From contig JAHFAA010000016.1 of the NCBI GenBank assembly GCA_023250775.1, forward strand, positions 1 to 17,386: a DNA stretch of 17,386 nucleotides. Reading direction: 5' to 3'. The notes below the pieces were generated by a model. It was not told the origin of the DNA, searched no databases, and worked only from the letters and a program-made list of their open reading frames with translations. Source of the DNA: Bdellovibrionales bacterium. Its GTDB lineage: Bacteria > Bdellovibrionota > Bacteriovoracia > Bacteriovoracales > Bacteriovoracaceae. Position numbers and translations under genes: made by a program. Below are positions 1 to 6,232 of the stretch, piece after piece; within the stretch, counting starts at the first letter, position 1, and every line of letters begins with the position of its first letter.

Positions 1-188
1 CTCAATATCTTAAAAAGAGCAACAAGATCTGGGGTCAAGGAATGGTTTATGGGCCAGCCTATGACGATCAGGGCAACGTAACTCAGCATGGAGGAATTTT
101 CTTCGTTGCCGGTTTTACTCCTGGAAAGGATCTGAATATTCATATCAACAAAAGTCAGCCAGAGGACTTCGTTGTTCATGTTCAGTAA
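1..188 (+). CDS. C-terminal 61 residues of an unrecognised protein (5' end outside window)
   Basis: The reading frame starting at base 3 is open from the window edge to a TAA at 186-188. The visible tail contains the segments GMVYGPAYDDQGN and GGIFFVAGFTPGKD and ends DFVVHVQ. It is rich in Gly and aromatic residues and alternates hydrophobic and polar positions, which would suit a beta-rich, possibly exported domain; that is only an impression. I do not recognise a family. The gene is real at moderate confidence because the frame has no stop over the visible 61 codons and is followed 24 bases later by a strong intrinsic terminator on the same strand. Confidence 0.6.
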   Translation, partial: QYLKKSNKIWGQGMVYGPAYDDQGNVTQHGGIFFVAGFTPGKDLNIHINKSQPEDFVVHVQ

Positions 189-212
189 AAGAATTTCTTA
201 ATTGTTTATGTC

Positions 213-243
213 AGGGCCTTCAGAAATGAAGGCCCTTTTTTTT
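213..243 (+). terminator. Rho-independent terminator
   Basis: A perfect 9-bp stem (AGGGCCTTC at 213-221, GAAGGCCCT at 228-236) with a 6-base loop AGAAAT is followed by an uninterrupted T run (236-243) on the plus strand. It ends the partial gene to its left. The T run touches the stop codon of the convergent PAP2-like gene (stop at 242-244). Read from the minus strand, no U-tract follows the stem, so it is probably not an efficient terminator for that gene. Confidence 0.92.
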
Positions 244-991
244 AGGCCGCGTCTTTATCGTGATCATGACGCTGATTTCCAGAATCAACGTTAGCACTCC
301 AAACCATATCACTGGCGTAGGCAATCACAGCGCGGCGATAGATAAAAATATCACATAACCAGCCGAGCAAAAATCCGGTCACAAAATCAATCACGTGATG
401 TTGATGAACAAGAATAATCGAAATGCAAACAGAAAAGAGCCAGAGGCCTAAGATCCACTTCGTGAGGCGGGATTGGCAGACCTGAATGACGGGAACCATC
501 ATGAGGTAGGCCATCGTCACATGCATTGAGGGAGTTAAGTTGTAGGGATGATCAAGCGACCAGAGGATTTGATAAAAGGGAAGCCAGGCACCTAGGCCAT
601 CATGATTTCGAAGATAGCCAAGTTCGGTAGGACAGATCATAAAAAAAATCCCACCAAAAATTCCCGCCACAATCATGGCCTTGGTCAGGGCCTTTTGGGC
701 CAGGAAGGGTAATACTGGCAGCGAGGCCAGGCCCATCAGATAGGCCGAGACGTAAGGAATAATCATCCAATTAATTCTCGGAATTTGTAACTCGATATCG
801 AGATAAGGCGCAAAATGAAATTCGCGCGTCGAATTCATCCAATTGGAGAGCAAGTATGGGAGGCCGATGCCCAAAATGCCAAGGAGAAGAACACAAAACG
901 AATGCTCCCAGGGCCTTTTCACTGTTTGGATTATTTGAAACGCACTCTTAAAAGAACCGGAGCTTGCATCGGACACGTGTCTATTTGGCAC
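242..991 (-). CDS. PAP2-superfamily (Aur1/Ipt1-like) integral membrane enzyme
   Basis: A 249-residue multi-pass membrane protein with hydrophobic segments at about 30-50, 75-95, 103-121, 160-172, 178-195 and 203-218. The signature residues are PSMH (154-157) and the H-x3-D pair H198/D202 in VHQHHVIDF. These match the phosphatase/phosphotransferase catalytic motifs of the PAP2_3/Aur1 branch, whose members carry head groups or phosphate on lipids. The canonical Arg before the second His is absent, as in that branch. The likely role is a lipid phosphatase or head-group transferase; the substrate cannot be read from sequence. The start is GTG at 989-991, chosen because AAGGAG lies six bases upstream (minus strand). 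An extended -10 (TGGCATAAT, plus positions 1011-1019) sits just before that. Confidence 0.8.
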   Translation of the reverse strand: MPNRHVSDASSGSFKSAFQIIQTVKRPWEHSFCVLLLGILGIGLPYLLSNWMNSTREFHFAPYLDIELQIPRINWMIIPYVSAYLMGLASLPVLPFLAQKALTKAMIVAGIFGGIFFMICPTELGYLRNHDGLGAWLPFYQILWSLDHPYNLTPSMHVTMAYLMMVPVIQVCQSRLTKWILGLWLFSVCISIILVHQHHVIDFVTGFLLGWLCDIFIYRRAVIAYASDMVWSANVDSGNQRHDHDKDAA

Positions 992-1010
992 GGTCTTCTC
1001 CTTTTATCCT

Positions 1011-1019
1011 ATTATGCCA
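1011..1019 (-). promoter_or_regulatory. Extended -10 promoter for the PAP2-like gene
   Basis: On the minus strand the sequence TGGCATAAT has the TGn extension directly before a 5/6 match to TATAAT. Transcription would begin near 1004, placing the Shine-Dalgarno AAGGAG (998-1003) at the very 5' end of the mRNA, before GTG at 991. No good -35 is seen at 16-18 bp, which extended -10 promoters can do without. Confidence 0.4.
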
Positions 1020-1061
1020 CACTTAGACAAAAACCTCCGAACCTATGTGTTTTTAAGTAGT

Positions 1062-1146
1062 TACAATCTAGGAAGGCGGACTTATGCCCCTAATTGTTGC
1101 TAGCTAAGGGGGGCCGGGGCAACATGAAGACGATAGGAGAATCTTT
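1062..1146 (+). promoter_or_regulatory. Probable promoter and structured leader of amrA, with an 8-codon upstream ORF
   Basis: TACAAT (1062-1067) is a 5/6 -10 match without a clear -35. Downstream are complementary blocks that could compete: CCCCT (1087-1091) with AGGGG (from 1107), and GTTGC (1096-1100) with GCAAC (1119-1123). An ATG at 1124, four bases after GGGG, opens an 8-codon ORF (MKTIGESL) whose TGA at 1148-1150 overlaps the amrA ATG at 1147-1149. The Shine-Dalgarno AGGAGA at 1135-1140 serves amrA. The leader could be regulatory, but each element is short and may be chance. Confidence 0.3.
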
Positions 1147-1743
1147 ATGAAAACAGGGCCGCTTCTTTCATCCAAGGAAAAAAAATATGCCAGTGAGTTG
1201 GCGAGACGGGCCTTAATTTATTTTTTAGAAAATAAAACCCACATGCCCATCACTGAAGCAGACATCCGTGAATGCTTTGGCGACAAAACTTGCTTGCTTC
1301 ACTCTCTCGGTTGCTTTGTAAGCTTGCACATTGATCGAAATTTACGAGGCTGCATTGGAACCATCAGAAGTGATGAGGCCTTGTTTTTAAATATTGTAAA
1401 GAATGCCGTGCTGGCCGGTTTTAAAGACCCGCGCTTTGCTCCCATTACCAAAAGCGAATTAGAAGAAGCAGAACTTGAAATTTCAGTTATGGGCCCACTC
1501 GAACGATGCATGGACCTTACTAAAATTGTTGTTGGGAAACACGGGTTAGTGGCAAAAAAAGACTTTTATCAGGGATTGCTTTTGCCTCAAGTTCCGGTGG
1601 AATGGAAATGGAGTCATGAAACTTTTTTAAAACAAACCTGTCTTAAGGCCGGACTCCCGAGTGATGCCTTTCGTGATCCCCGTGTCGAGTTCTATACTTT
1701 TGAGGCCTGGGTCTTTTCTGAAGGTGAAGAGGAAGAAGAATAA
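1147..1743 (+). CDS. amrA: AmmeMemoRadiSam system protein A (AMMECR1 domain)
   Basis: A 198-residue soluble protein that is almost wholly one AMMECR1 domain. The family hallmark LRGCIG is at 66-71 (R67, G68, C69). Other family-typical stretches are the AVLAGFKDPRF segment and PVEWKW near residue 160. The bacterial members belong to a set of three proteins (AMMECR1, MEMO, radical SAM) that recur together and whose shared reaction is unknown. All three are present here within 2.4 kb, which makes the assignment firm. The start is ATG with AGGAGA seven bases upstream. The C-terminus ends in a run of five Glu, encoded inside the 52-bp convergent overlap with amrB. No signal peptide or membrane helix. 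Confidence 0.93.
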   Translation: MKTGPLLSSKEKKYASELARRALIYFLENKTHMPITEADIRECFGDKTCLLHSLGCFVSLHIDRNLRGCIGTIRSDEALFLNIVKNAVLAGFKDPRFAPITKSELEEAELEISVMGPLERCMDLTKIVVGKHGLVAKKDFYQGLLLPQVPVEWKWSHETFLKQTCLKAGLPSDAFRDPRVEFYTFEAWVFSEGEEEEE

Positions 1744-2522
1744 ATCGCGAAAGCACCATAGCCCACGACTCGCTCAGGATCGCCAGCGGTATCGGAAGAA
1801 TCGCGAAGATCTAATTTTTTCACTGTCATTTTTTGAAGGCGTGCATAATCGAGAACTCCCCGCAGAGGAAAATGGCCACAGGCCATCTGTCCCGTAAGGC
1901 GATGACTTTGACAGGTCTCAATCCAGTTGGCCGTTTCAAGATCAAGACTTTTTGCGATTTCGTGGGAATGAAAATGACTGAGATCGGTGCTGACAACAAA
2001 AAGACGTTTGCCATCATCAAGGGCCAGGAGGAGCTGAATAACCGCGGCCGCATCCACCTGCCCAACAATCAGAGGAATAATTGAAAGCTCCTTGAAGAGG
2101 AATTGCAAAAACGGCAGATGGACTTCGAGCGCGTGCTCACGTTCAAAAACTTCTGGCCGATAGTTGACGAGTTTTTTTTGCACCAGTTGCTCAATCACAG
2201 TCGAATTGAGAGACACTTTTCCCAGAGGAGTTTGGTAGGCATTAACATCCAGCGAAGCAATCGTTGATAAATGATGGTAATGGGTAGGAGATAAAATCAC
2301 TACTTCCTGAGGCGATGGACATGTCATCCACTGTTTGTAAGCAGAGGCCGCGATAGGCCCTGAATAAATATATCCTGCGTGAGGAACAATCAAAATGCGC
2401 GGAATATTTGAAATTGCTGGACGAGCGTTTGCAAGAAATTCTTGAAGCATGTTTGTCAAACGCACCGGATCGGCTTCATAAAACATACCGGCCACGTTAG
2501 GTAATTTTACAGTGGAGGCCAT
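1692..2522 (-). CDS. amrB: AmmeMemoRadiSam system protein B (MEMO-like protein)
   Basis: A 276-residue MEMO family protein, related to LigB-type dioxygenases but of unsettled activity. The metal-site residues known from human MEMO1 (His, His, Cys) all have counterparts: H48 in PHAGY, H81 in SPTHYHH and C215 in MACGHFPL. HALEVHLPF (130-138) and STDLSHF (178-184) are also intact. The enzyme-like pocket therefore looks functional. The protein ends in a Ser-rich tail (SSSSSPSEK) that is the antisense product of the amrA poly-Glu codons. The start is ATG at 2520-2522 with no convincing Shine-Dalgarno and 17 bases from the divergent amrS start, so a leaderless or very short-leader mRNA is possible. 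Confidence 0.93.
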   Translation of the reverse strand: MASTVKLPNVAGMFYEADPVRLTNMLQEFLANARPAISNIPRILIVPHAGYIYSGPIAASAYKQWMTCPSPQEVVILSPTHYHHLSTIASLDVNAYQTPLGKVSLNSTVIEQLVQKKLVNYRPEVFEREHALEVHLPFLQFLFKELSIIPLIVGQVDAAAVIQLLLALDDGKRLFVVSTDLSHFHSHEIAKSLDLETANWIETCQSHRLTGQMACGHFPLRGVLDYARLQKMTVKKLDLRDSSDTAGDPERVVGYGAFAIYSSSSSPSEKTQASKV

Positions 2523-2540
2523 AATACGCTCTAGAGTATA
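2520..2540. promoter_or_regulatory. Compact divergent promoter between amrB and amrS
   Basis: Only 17 bases separate the two start codons. A -10-like CATAAT lies on the plus strand (2520-2525), over the amrB start codon. A -10-like TATACT lies on the minus strand (plus positions 2535-2540), touching the amrS start. The centre holds the palindrome CTCTAGAG (2529-2536), flanked by ATAC and GTAT arms. If used, both mRNAs would have leaders of under about ten bases. No clear -35 elements are seen. Confidence 0.35.
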
Positions 2541-3568
2541 TGATAGCTCTTATGAGAACAAGTCACCTTGCTCGTTACTGGCATGTCGAGGCCGATGGAA
2601 AAATTGAATGTGAACTCTGCCCCAGACTTTGCAAATTGCATGAAGGTCAGGCCGGTTTTTGTTTTGTGCGTGCGCGGGAAGGGGACCATTTAGTCTTGAC
2701 GACTTATGGACGCTCAAGTGGGTTTGCCGTTGATCCCATAGAAAAAAAACCTCTCCATCATTTTTATCCCGGAACCACCATTTTATCTTTTGGAACAGTT
2801 GGCTGTAATTTAGGCTGTAAGTTCTGCCAAAATTCGGACATCAGTAAGACGCGCGAAATGGATGTGCTGGCAAGCATCGCAACTCCTCAAGAGATTGTGG
2901 ACATGGCGAAAGAGGCCCATTCACCCGCCATTGCTTTTACCTATAATGATCCAGTGATCTTTCTTGAATATGCGGTGGATGTGGCAAAACTGGCCCACGC
3001 TGAGGGCATTCGCACCGTCGCGGTCACAGCCGGATACATCAATGCCAAACCTCGTGTAGAATTTTTTGAACATATGGATGCCGCCAATATTGATCTCAAA
3101 GGTTTTCACGAAGATTTTTATCAACAACTGACGGGAGTTCATCTGCAACCCGTGCTCGACACCTTAAAATACGTCAAAAAAGAAACCAAGGTGTGGCTGG
3201 AAATCACCACCCTTCTCATTCCGGGACAAAATGATTCACCCGATGAAATCAAACGTATGAGCGAGTGGATCGCAGGCGAATTGGGGCCAGAAGTTCCCCT
3301 GCATTTTTCCGCCTTTCACCCAAGCTATAAGATGCTCAACATTCCTCCCACTCCCCATCATAGCTTGATACAGGCACGAAACATTGCCAAGGAAGTGGGT
3401 TTGCAGCATGTCTATCTGGGAAATGTTCATGATCCTGAAGGACAAAATACTTTTTGCGCCAGCTGTGGCGCCTGTTTGATTCAGCGCGATTGGTACAAAG
3501 TTAAATTTTTGAATTTTGCCAAAGGTCTTTGCACAAAATGCCAAACACCGCTGCCGGGACATTTTTAG
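2540..3568 (+). CDS. amrS: AmmeMemoRadiSam system radical SAM enzyme
   Basis: A 342-residue radical SAM protein. The CxxxCxxC motif that holds the SAM-binding 4Fe-4S cluster is C89, C93, C96 (CNLGCKFCQN). Before it is a Cys-rich segment (C24, C27, C31, C41) typical of this family and of PflA-related activases. After the barrel come C306, C309, C312, C331 and C334, which could bind Zn or a second cluster. The reaction and substrate are unknown; family co-occurrence with AMMECR1 and MEMO proteins suggests they act together. The start may be ATG 2540 or ATG 2552; neither has a good Shine-Dalgarno, and GGAGG at 2514-2518 is too far from 2540. The last four bases overlap the convergent methyltransferase gene. 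Confidence 0.93.
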   Translation: MIALMRTSHLARYWHVEADGKIECELCPRLCKLHEGQAGFCFVRAREGDHLVLTTYGRSSGFAVDPIEKKPLHHFYPGTTILSFGTVGCNLGCKFCQNSDISKTREMDVLASIATPQEIVDMAKEAHSPAIAFTYNDPVIFLEYAVDVAKLAHAEGIRTVAVTAGYINAKPRVEFFEHMDAANIDLKGFHEDFYQQLTGVHLQPVLDTLKYVKKETKVWLEITTLLIPGQNDSPDEIKRMSEWIAGELGPEVPLHFSAFHPSYKMLNIPPTPHHSLIQARNIAKEVGLQHVYLGNVHDPEGQNTFCASCGACLIQRDWYKVKFLNFAKGLCTKCQTPLPGHF

Positions 3569-4461
3569 GCCATTTTTTTAATCAGACAACAGTAGAGTGG
3601 CCCCATCCCTTGTCGATCGGGGAGCGCAATAAATCCCTGAGATCGCGCTTCAAAATATGTTTCCAAAATGGGGTGGGACAGGACTTCGACTTGGCCCGGT
3701 CGTTTTTTTATCAAACGTTCGATTTGCCTTTCATTTTCTAGAGGGGTCAAGGCACAAGTCGAATACAGTAATTGTCCGCCTTTTTTCAAGGCGGCAAAGG
3801 CCGAGCAAAGAAGGGAAAATTGTAACTCACTAAGTTGTTTTGAACGTTTGGGTTTCCAATGCTCCAATTCCTTTTGATCCAGCAGGACGTGTCGTTCAGA
3901 GCTACAAGGCACATCAAGAAGAATGACATCAAAATTCTCGGCACGATGGAGCCCGAAGCGCCGGCCGTCAAAGGACGTCATGGAGAAATCGGCCAAAATA
4001 TTTTCAGGAAGATATTGAGCAAAATTATTCTTCAATCGCCTCAAACGATCCGGTGATGGTTCGTTTAAAAGGGCCTTGAGCGGTTGCTGTAACTTAAAGA
4101 GCGACACCAGCGATTTTCCACCGGGAGCAGCACAAAAATCTGCATACAGAGTCTTTGGCCTTATCTCAAGTAAAAGCGCCGCCAAAGCAGAGGCATAATC
4201 AAGTAAGTAGTAGGGAGAGAGTTTCAATCCAAAAGTACTGGGCGCAGGAAAAGGAGTTTCACTCACCAACTGTGGGAGCAAAATCCCACTCCACTCAGGA
4301 GAAGTTGTTGCCTGGATGTGAGAACGCCAGGACTCATCCATATTAAAAGGATTAACCACGGCCACAGTGTTTTTAATCGGACTCACGAGAGCCTCATGAA
4401 GTTGGGCCCAACGGTCACCGAATAAACTCTGATAAAATTGATGAAATGTTTCTTTTCCCAT
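3565..4461 (-). CDS. RNA cytosine-C5 methyltransferase, NSUN4-like (NOL1/NOP2/Sun family)
   Basis: A 298-residue SAM-dependent methyltransferase that places 5-methylcytosine in RNA. Visible motifs: SAM-binding DFCAAPGGKS (108-117), motif IV LDVPCSS (C186, the release cysteine of the family) and motif VI YSTC (C236, the attacking cysteine). Both catalytic cysteines are present. It lacks the N-terminal NusB-like domain of RsmB and the PUA domain of RsmF. From memory it resembles human mitochondrial rRNA methyltransferase NSUN4 in several places: FGDRW near the N-terminus, YYLLDYAS (84-91), DGRRFG (165-170), DVPCSSERH (183-191) and the GPLYCCLIKK end. rRNA is the likely target, but the site cannot be inferred. 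It starts 6 bases after the metallo-hydrolase gene, with which it forms an operon. Confidence 0.85.
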   Translation of the reverse strand: MGKETFHQFYQSLFGDRWAQLHEALVSPIKNTVAVVNPFNMDESWRSHIQATTSPEWSGILLPQLVSETPFPAPSTFGLKLSPYYLLDYASALAALLLEIRPKTLYADFCAAPGGKSLVSLFKLQQPLKALLNEPSPDRLRRLKNNFAQYLPENILADFSMTSFDGRRFGLHRAENFDVILLDVPCSSERHVLLDQKELEHWKPKRSKQLSELQFSLLCSAFAALKKGGQLLYSTCALTPLENERQIERLIKKRPGQVEVLSHPILETYFEARSQGFIALPDRQGMGPLYCCLIKKMA

Positions 4462-4467
4462 AACTAC

Positions 4468-5118
4468 TTAGAGATGCACGAAGGGATTGTCCCTTCTCTC
4501 TTCGCCAATGGTTGTGGCCGGGCCATGTCCGGTAATCACAAGAGTGTTTTCAGGAAGAGTGTAGAGTCTTTCCAAAATTGATTTTTTCAGCACCTCAAAA
4601 CTGCCGCCGGGCAAATCGGTGCGACCAATGGAGCCCTGAAACAGCGTATCTCCCGCAAACACGATGGGTTGCTCAAAGACATCCGTATAAAAAGAGCAGC
4701 CACCTTCAGTATGTCCAGGGGTGTGCAAGGTGGTTAAAAACAAAAGATCTCCCAAACCGAATTTTTCACCGTCTTCAATGAAGTGCTCGATTGGGCCGGT
4801 TTTCAAGGGAGGAAGGCCGAACATCAGTGATTGCATGGGCAAACTTTGATAAAGAAGCTGATCTTTTTTGTGCAAGTAGATGGGAGCCCCCGTAACATCG
4901 TGCAATTCTTTGGAGCCGCCAATATGATCGAAATGGGCATGAGTATGGAGCAAAAGTTTTGCTTTCACGTTCAAGGTTTCTAATTTCTTTAAAATAAATT
5001 TAGGATCGTTTCCGGGATCAATCAGCACGGCCTCGCGGGTACTTTCGGAATAGATGATCGAGCAAGTACTGGCGTAAGTTCCGACCGCAAATGATTCAAC
5101 TTTTAGATTGGCGTCCAT
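4468..5118 (-). CDS. Metallo-beta-lactamase-fold hydrolase, YcbL/glyoxalase II-like
   Basis: A 216-residue cytoplasmic hydrolase. The zinc ligands are complete: THAHFDH (H60, H62, D64, H65), HTPGH (H136), AGD (D157) and TGHGP (H198). GSIGRTDLPGG and the NPF near the C-terminus are typical of short, YcbL-type hydroxyacylglutathione hydrolases; a thioester or persulfide substrate is plausible, but specificity is not readable. It lacks the C-terminal helical domain of classical glyoxalase II. I chose ATG at 5116-5118 because family homology begins there; the frame runs open further upstream but only through the mnmH coding region. A perfect TATAAT lies six bases before this ATG with no Shine-Dalgarno, so translation may be leaderless. 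It is co-transcribed with the NSUN4-like gene. Confidence 0.85.
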   Translation of the reverse strand: MDANLKVESFAVGTYASTCSIIYSESTREAVLIDPGNDPKFILKKLETLNVKAKLLLHTHAHFDHIGGSKELHDVTGAPIYLHKKDQLLYQSLPMQSLMFGLPPLKTGPIEHFIEDGEKFGLGDLLFLTTLHTPGHTEGGCSFYTDVFEQPIVFAGDTLFQGSIGRTDLPGGSFEVLKKSILERLYTLPENTLVITGHGPATTIGEERRDNPFVHL

Positions 5119-5143
5119 GAGAGTATTATACCTTAGTTGATAT
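5119..5143. promoter_or_regulatory. Shared bidirectional promoter with symmetric -10 element
   Basis: The sequence TATTATA (5124-5130) reads as TATTAT on the plus strand and as TATAATA on the minus strand. On the minus strand the perfect TATAAT (5125-5130) would place the first transcribed base at or next to the A of the hydrolase ATG (5118). On the plus strand transcription would start about eight bases before the mnmH ATG (5144). -35 matches are poor on both sides. Neither gene has a clear Shine-Dalgarno. Confidence 0.5.
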
Positions 5144-6232
5144 ATGAATGAACAAATTAAAGCCTGCGATTTTTTACACATTTTAGAACGCGATGAAAAG
5201 CTCATTGCGCTGGACGTTCGCAGCGAGGACGAGTTTGAAAGAGGTGCCATCCCTCAGTCCCTGAACATTCCTATCCTTAACAATTCTCATCGAAAAACAG
5301 TTGGGATTACTTACAAAATGATGGGGCAAGAAGAGGCGATCAAGATTGGACATGAATTAGTTGATCCCATTAAGAAGGAACTTGTCGAGGGTTGGCGTTT
5401 GGCACTTCAGCAATTTCCTAAAGATCGACGATTCCTATACTGCTGGCGCGGTGGACTTCGCAGCCAAATGGCGGCCAGTTGGCTGGCAGAAGAAGGATTT
5501 GAGGTTCGACGTATTGAAGGTGGCCACAAGGCCATCAGGCATGAACTCCTTCAAGCAGTCTCAGGCAGTTTTGAGTTGATTCTTCTCACCGGCCTGACTG
5601 GCTCAGGCAAGACTAAACTTCTACAGCGATTTGGCAAAACAGAACAATTAGATCTGGAGGACTTTGCCAACCATCGCGGAAGTGCGTTCGGTCCAGTTGT
5701 CGGCAAAGGCCAGCCGGCCCAGCAAACTTTTGAAAATTTATTGGGTATGCGAGTTTTTACACCCTCACCTTTGTATGTGGTTGAGCACGAAGGTAATTGT
5801 GTTGGAAGAATTCTGGTCCCTCCACCTTTTGTTGAAAAAATGAGACAGGCCCCATTGGTGTATCTGGAAAAAAGCATGGATGAAAGAATCGCTCACATCT
5901 TCAGCGAATATATCACCCTCCCACTGTCCAGCGGGATGGCCACACCAAATACATTACGCGAAATTCTCCTCGGACAACTTTCCCGCATCAAACGACGTCT
6001 TGGGATGGCCCATTATAGTGAGATTAATGAGGACATCATAACGGCATTTCAGACAGGACTGGAACTTGGCCATCACGAAAAGTGGATTCACGCTCTTTTA
6101 ATTCACTACTATGATCGTCTCTATAACCATGCGATTGAAAAATCTCCTACCCCCATAATTTTTCGCGGAAAAGAACAAGAATGTTTTGAGTTTTTGCAGG
6201 AACAATTAAAATGTGCCCACAAAAACAAATAG
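5144..6232 (+). CDS. mnmH: tRNA 2-selenouridine synthase (rhodanese plus P-loop domain)
   Basis: A 362-residue protein, matching the usual family length of about 360. The N-terminal rhodanese domain (1-140) has the catalytic cysteine C100 in CWRGGLRSQ. The C-terminal half has a Walker A loop, GLTGSGKT (150-157), and the family segment NHRGSAFG. MnmH/SelU replaces the sulfur of 2-thiouridine at the tRNA wobble base with selenium from selenophosphate, through a geranylated intermediate. The cell must therefore also have SelD and MnmA, which are not in this window. ATG 5144 is 25 bases from the divergent hydrolase gene and lacks an obvious Shine-Dalgarno. The 3' end overlaps the next gene by 22 bases. 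Confidence 0.93.
   Translation: MNEQIKACDFLHILERDEKLIALDVRSEDEFERGAIPQSLNIPILNNSHRKTVGITYKMMGQEEAIKIGHELVDPIKKELVEGWRLALQQFPKDRRFLYCWRGGLRSQMAASWLAEEGFEVRRIEGGHKAIRHELLQAVSGSFELILLTGLTGSGKTKLLQRFGKTEQLDLEDFANHRGSAFGPVVGKGQPAQQTFENLLGMRVFTPSPLYVVEHEGNCVGRILVPPPFVEKMRQAPLVYLEKSMDERIAHIFSEYITLPLSSGMATPNTLREILLGQLSRIKRRLGMAHYSEINEDIITAFQTGLELGHHEKWIHALLIHYYDRLYNHAIEKSPTPIIFRGKEQECFEFLQEQLKCAHKNK

Noticed and set aside
213..243. Reading the terminator as bidirectional for the PAP2-like gene.
   Set aside because: On the minus strand the stem is preceded by A's but followed by mixed bases (GACATAAAC), so no U-tract forms.
815..1060. An 81-codon plus-strand frame over the start of the PAP2-like gene.
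   Set aside because: It lies mostly antisense to a well-supported membrane protein, has no recognisable domain and no good ribosome site.
5119..5250. A longer N-terminus for the metallo-hydrolase beginning at 5250.
   Set aside because: The added 44 residues are antisense to the mnmH start, are Ser/Lys-rich and are not part of the fold; ATG 5118 begins exactly where homology begins.
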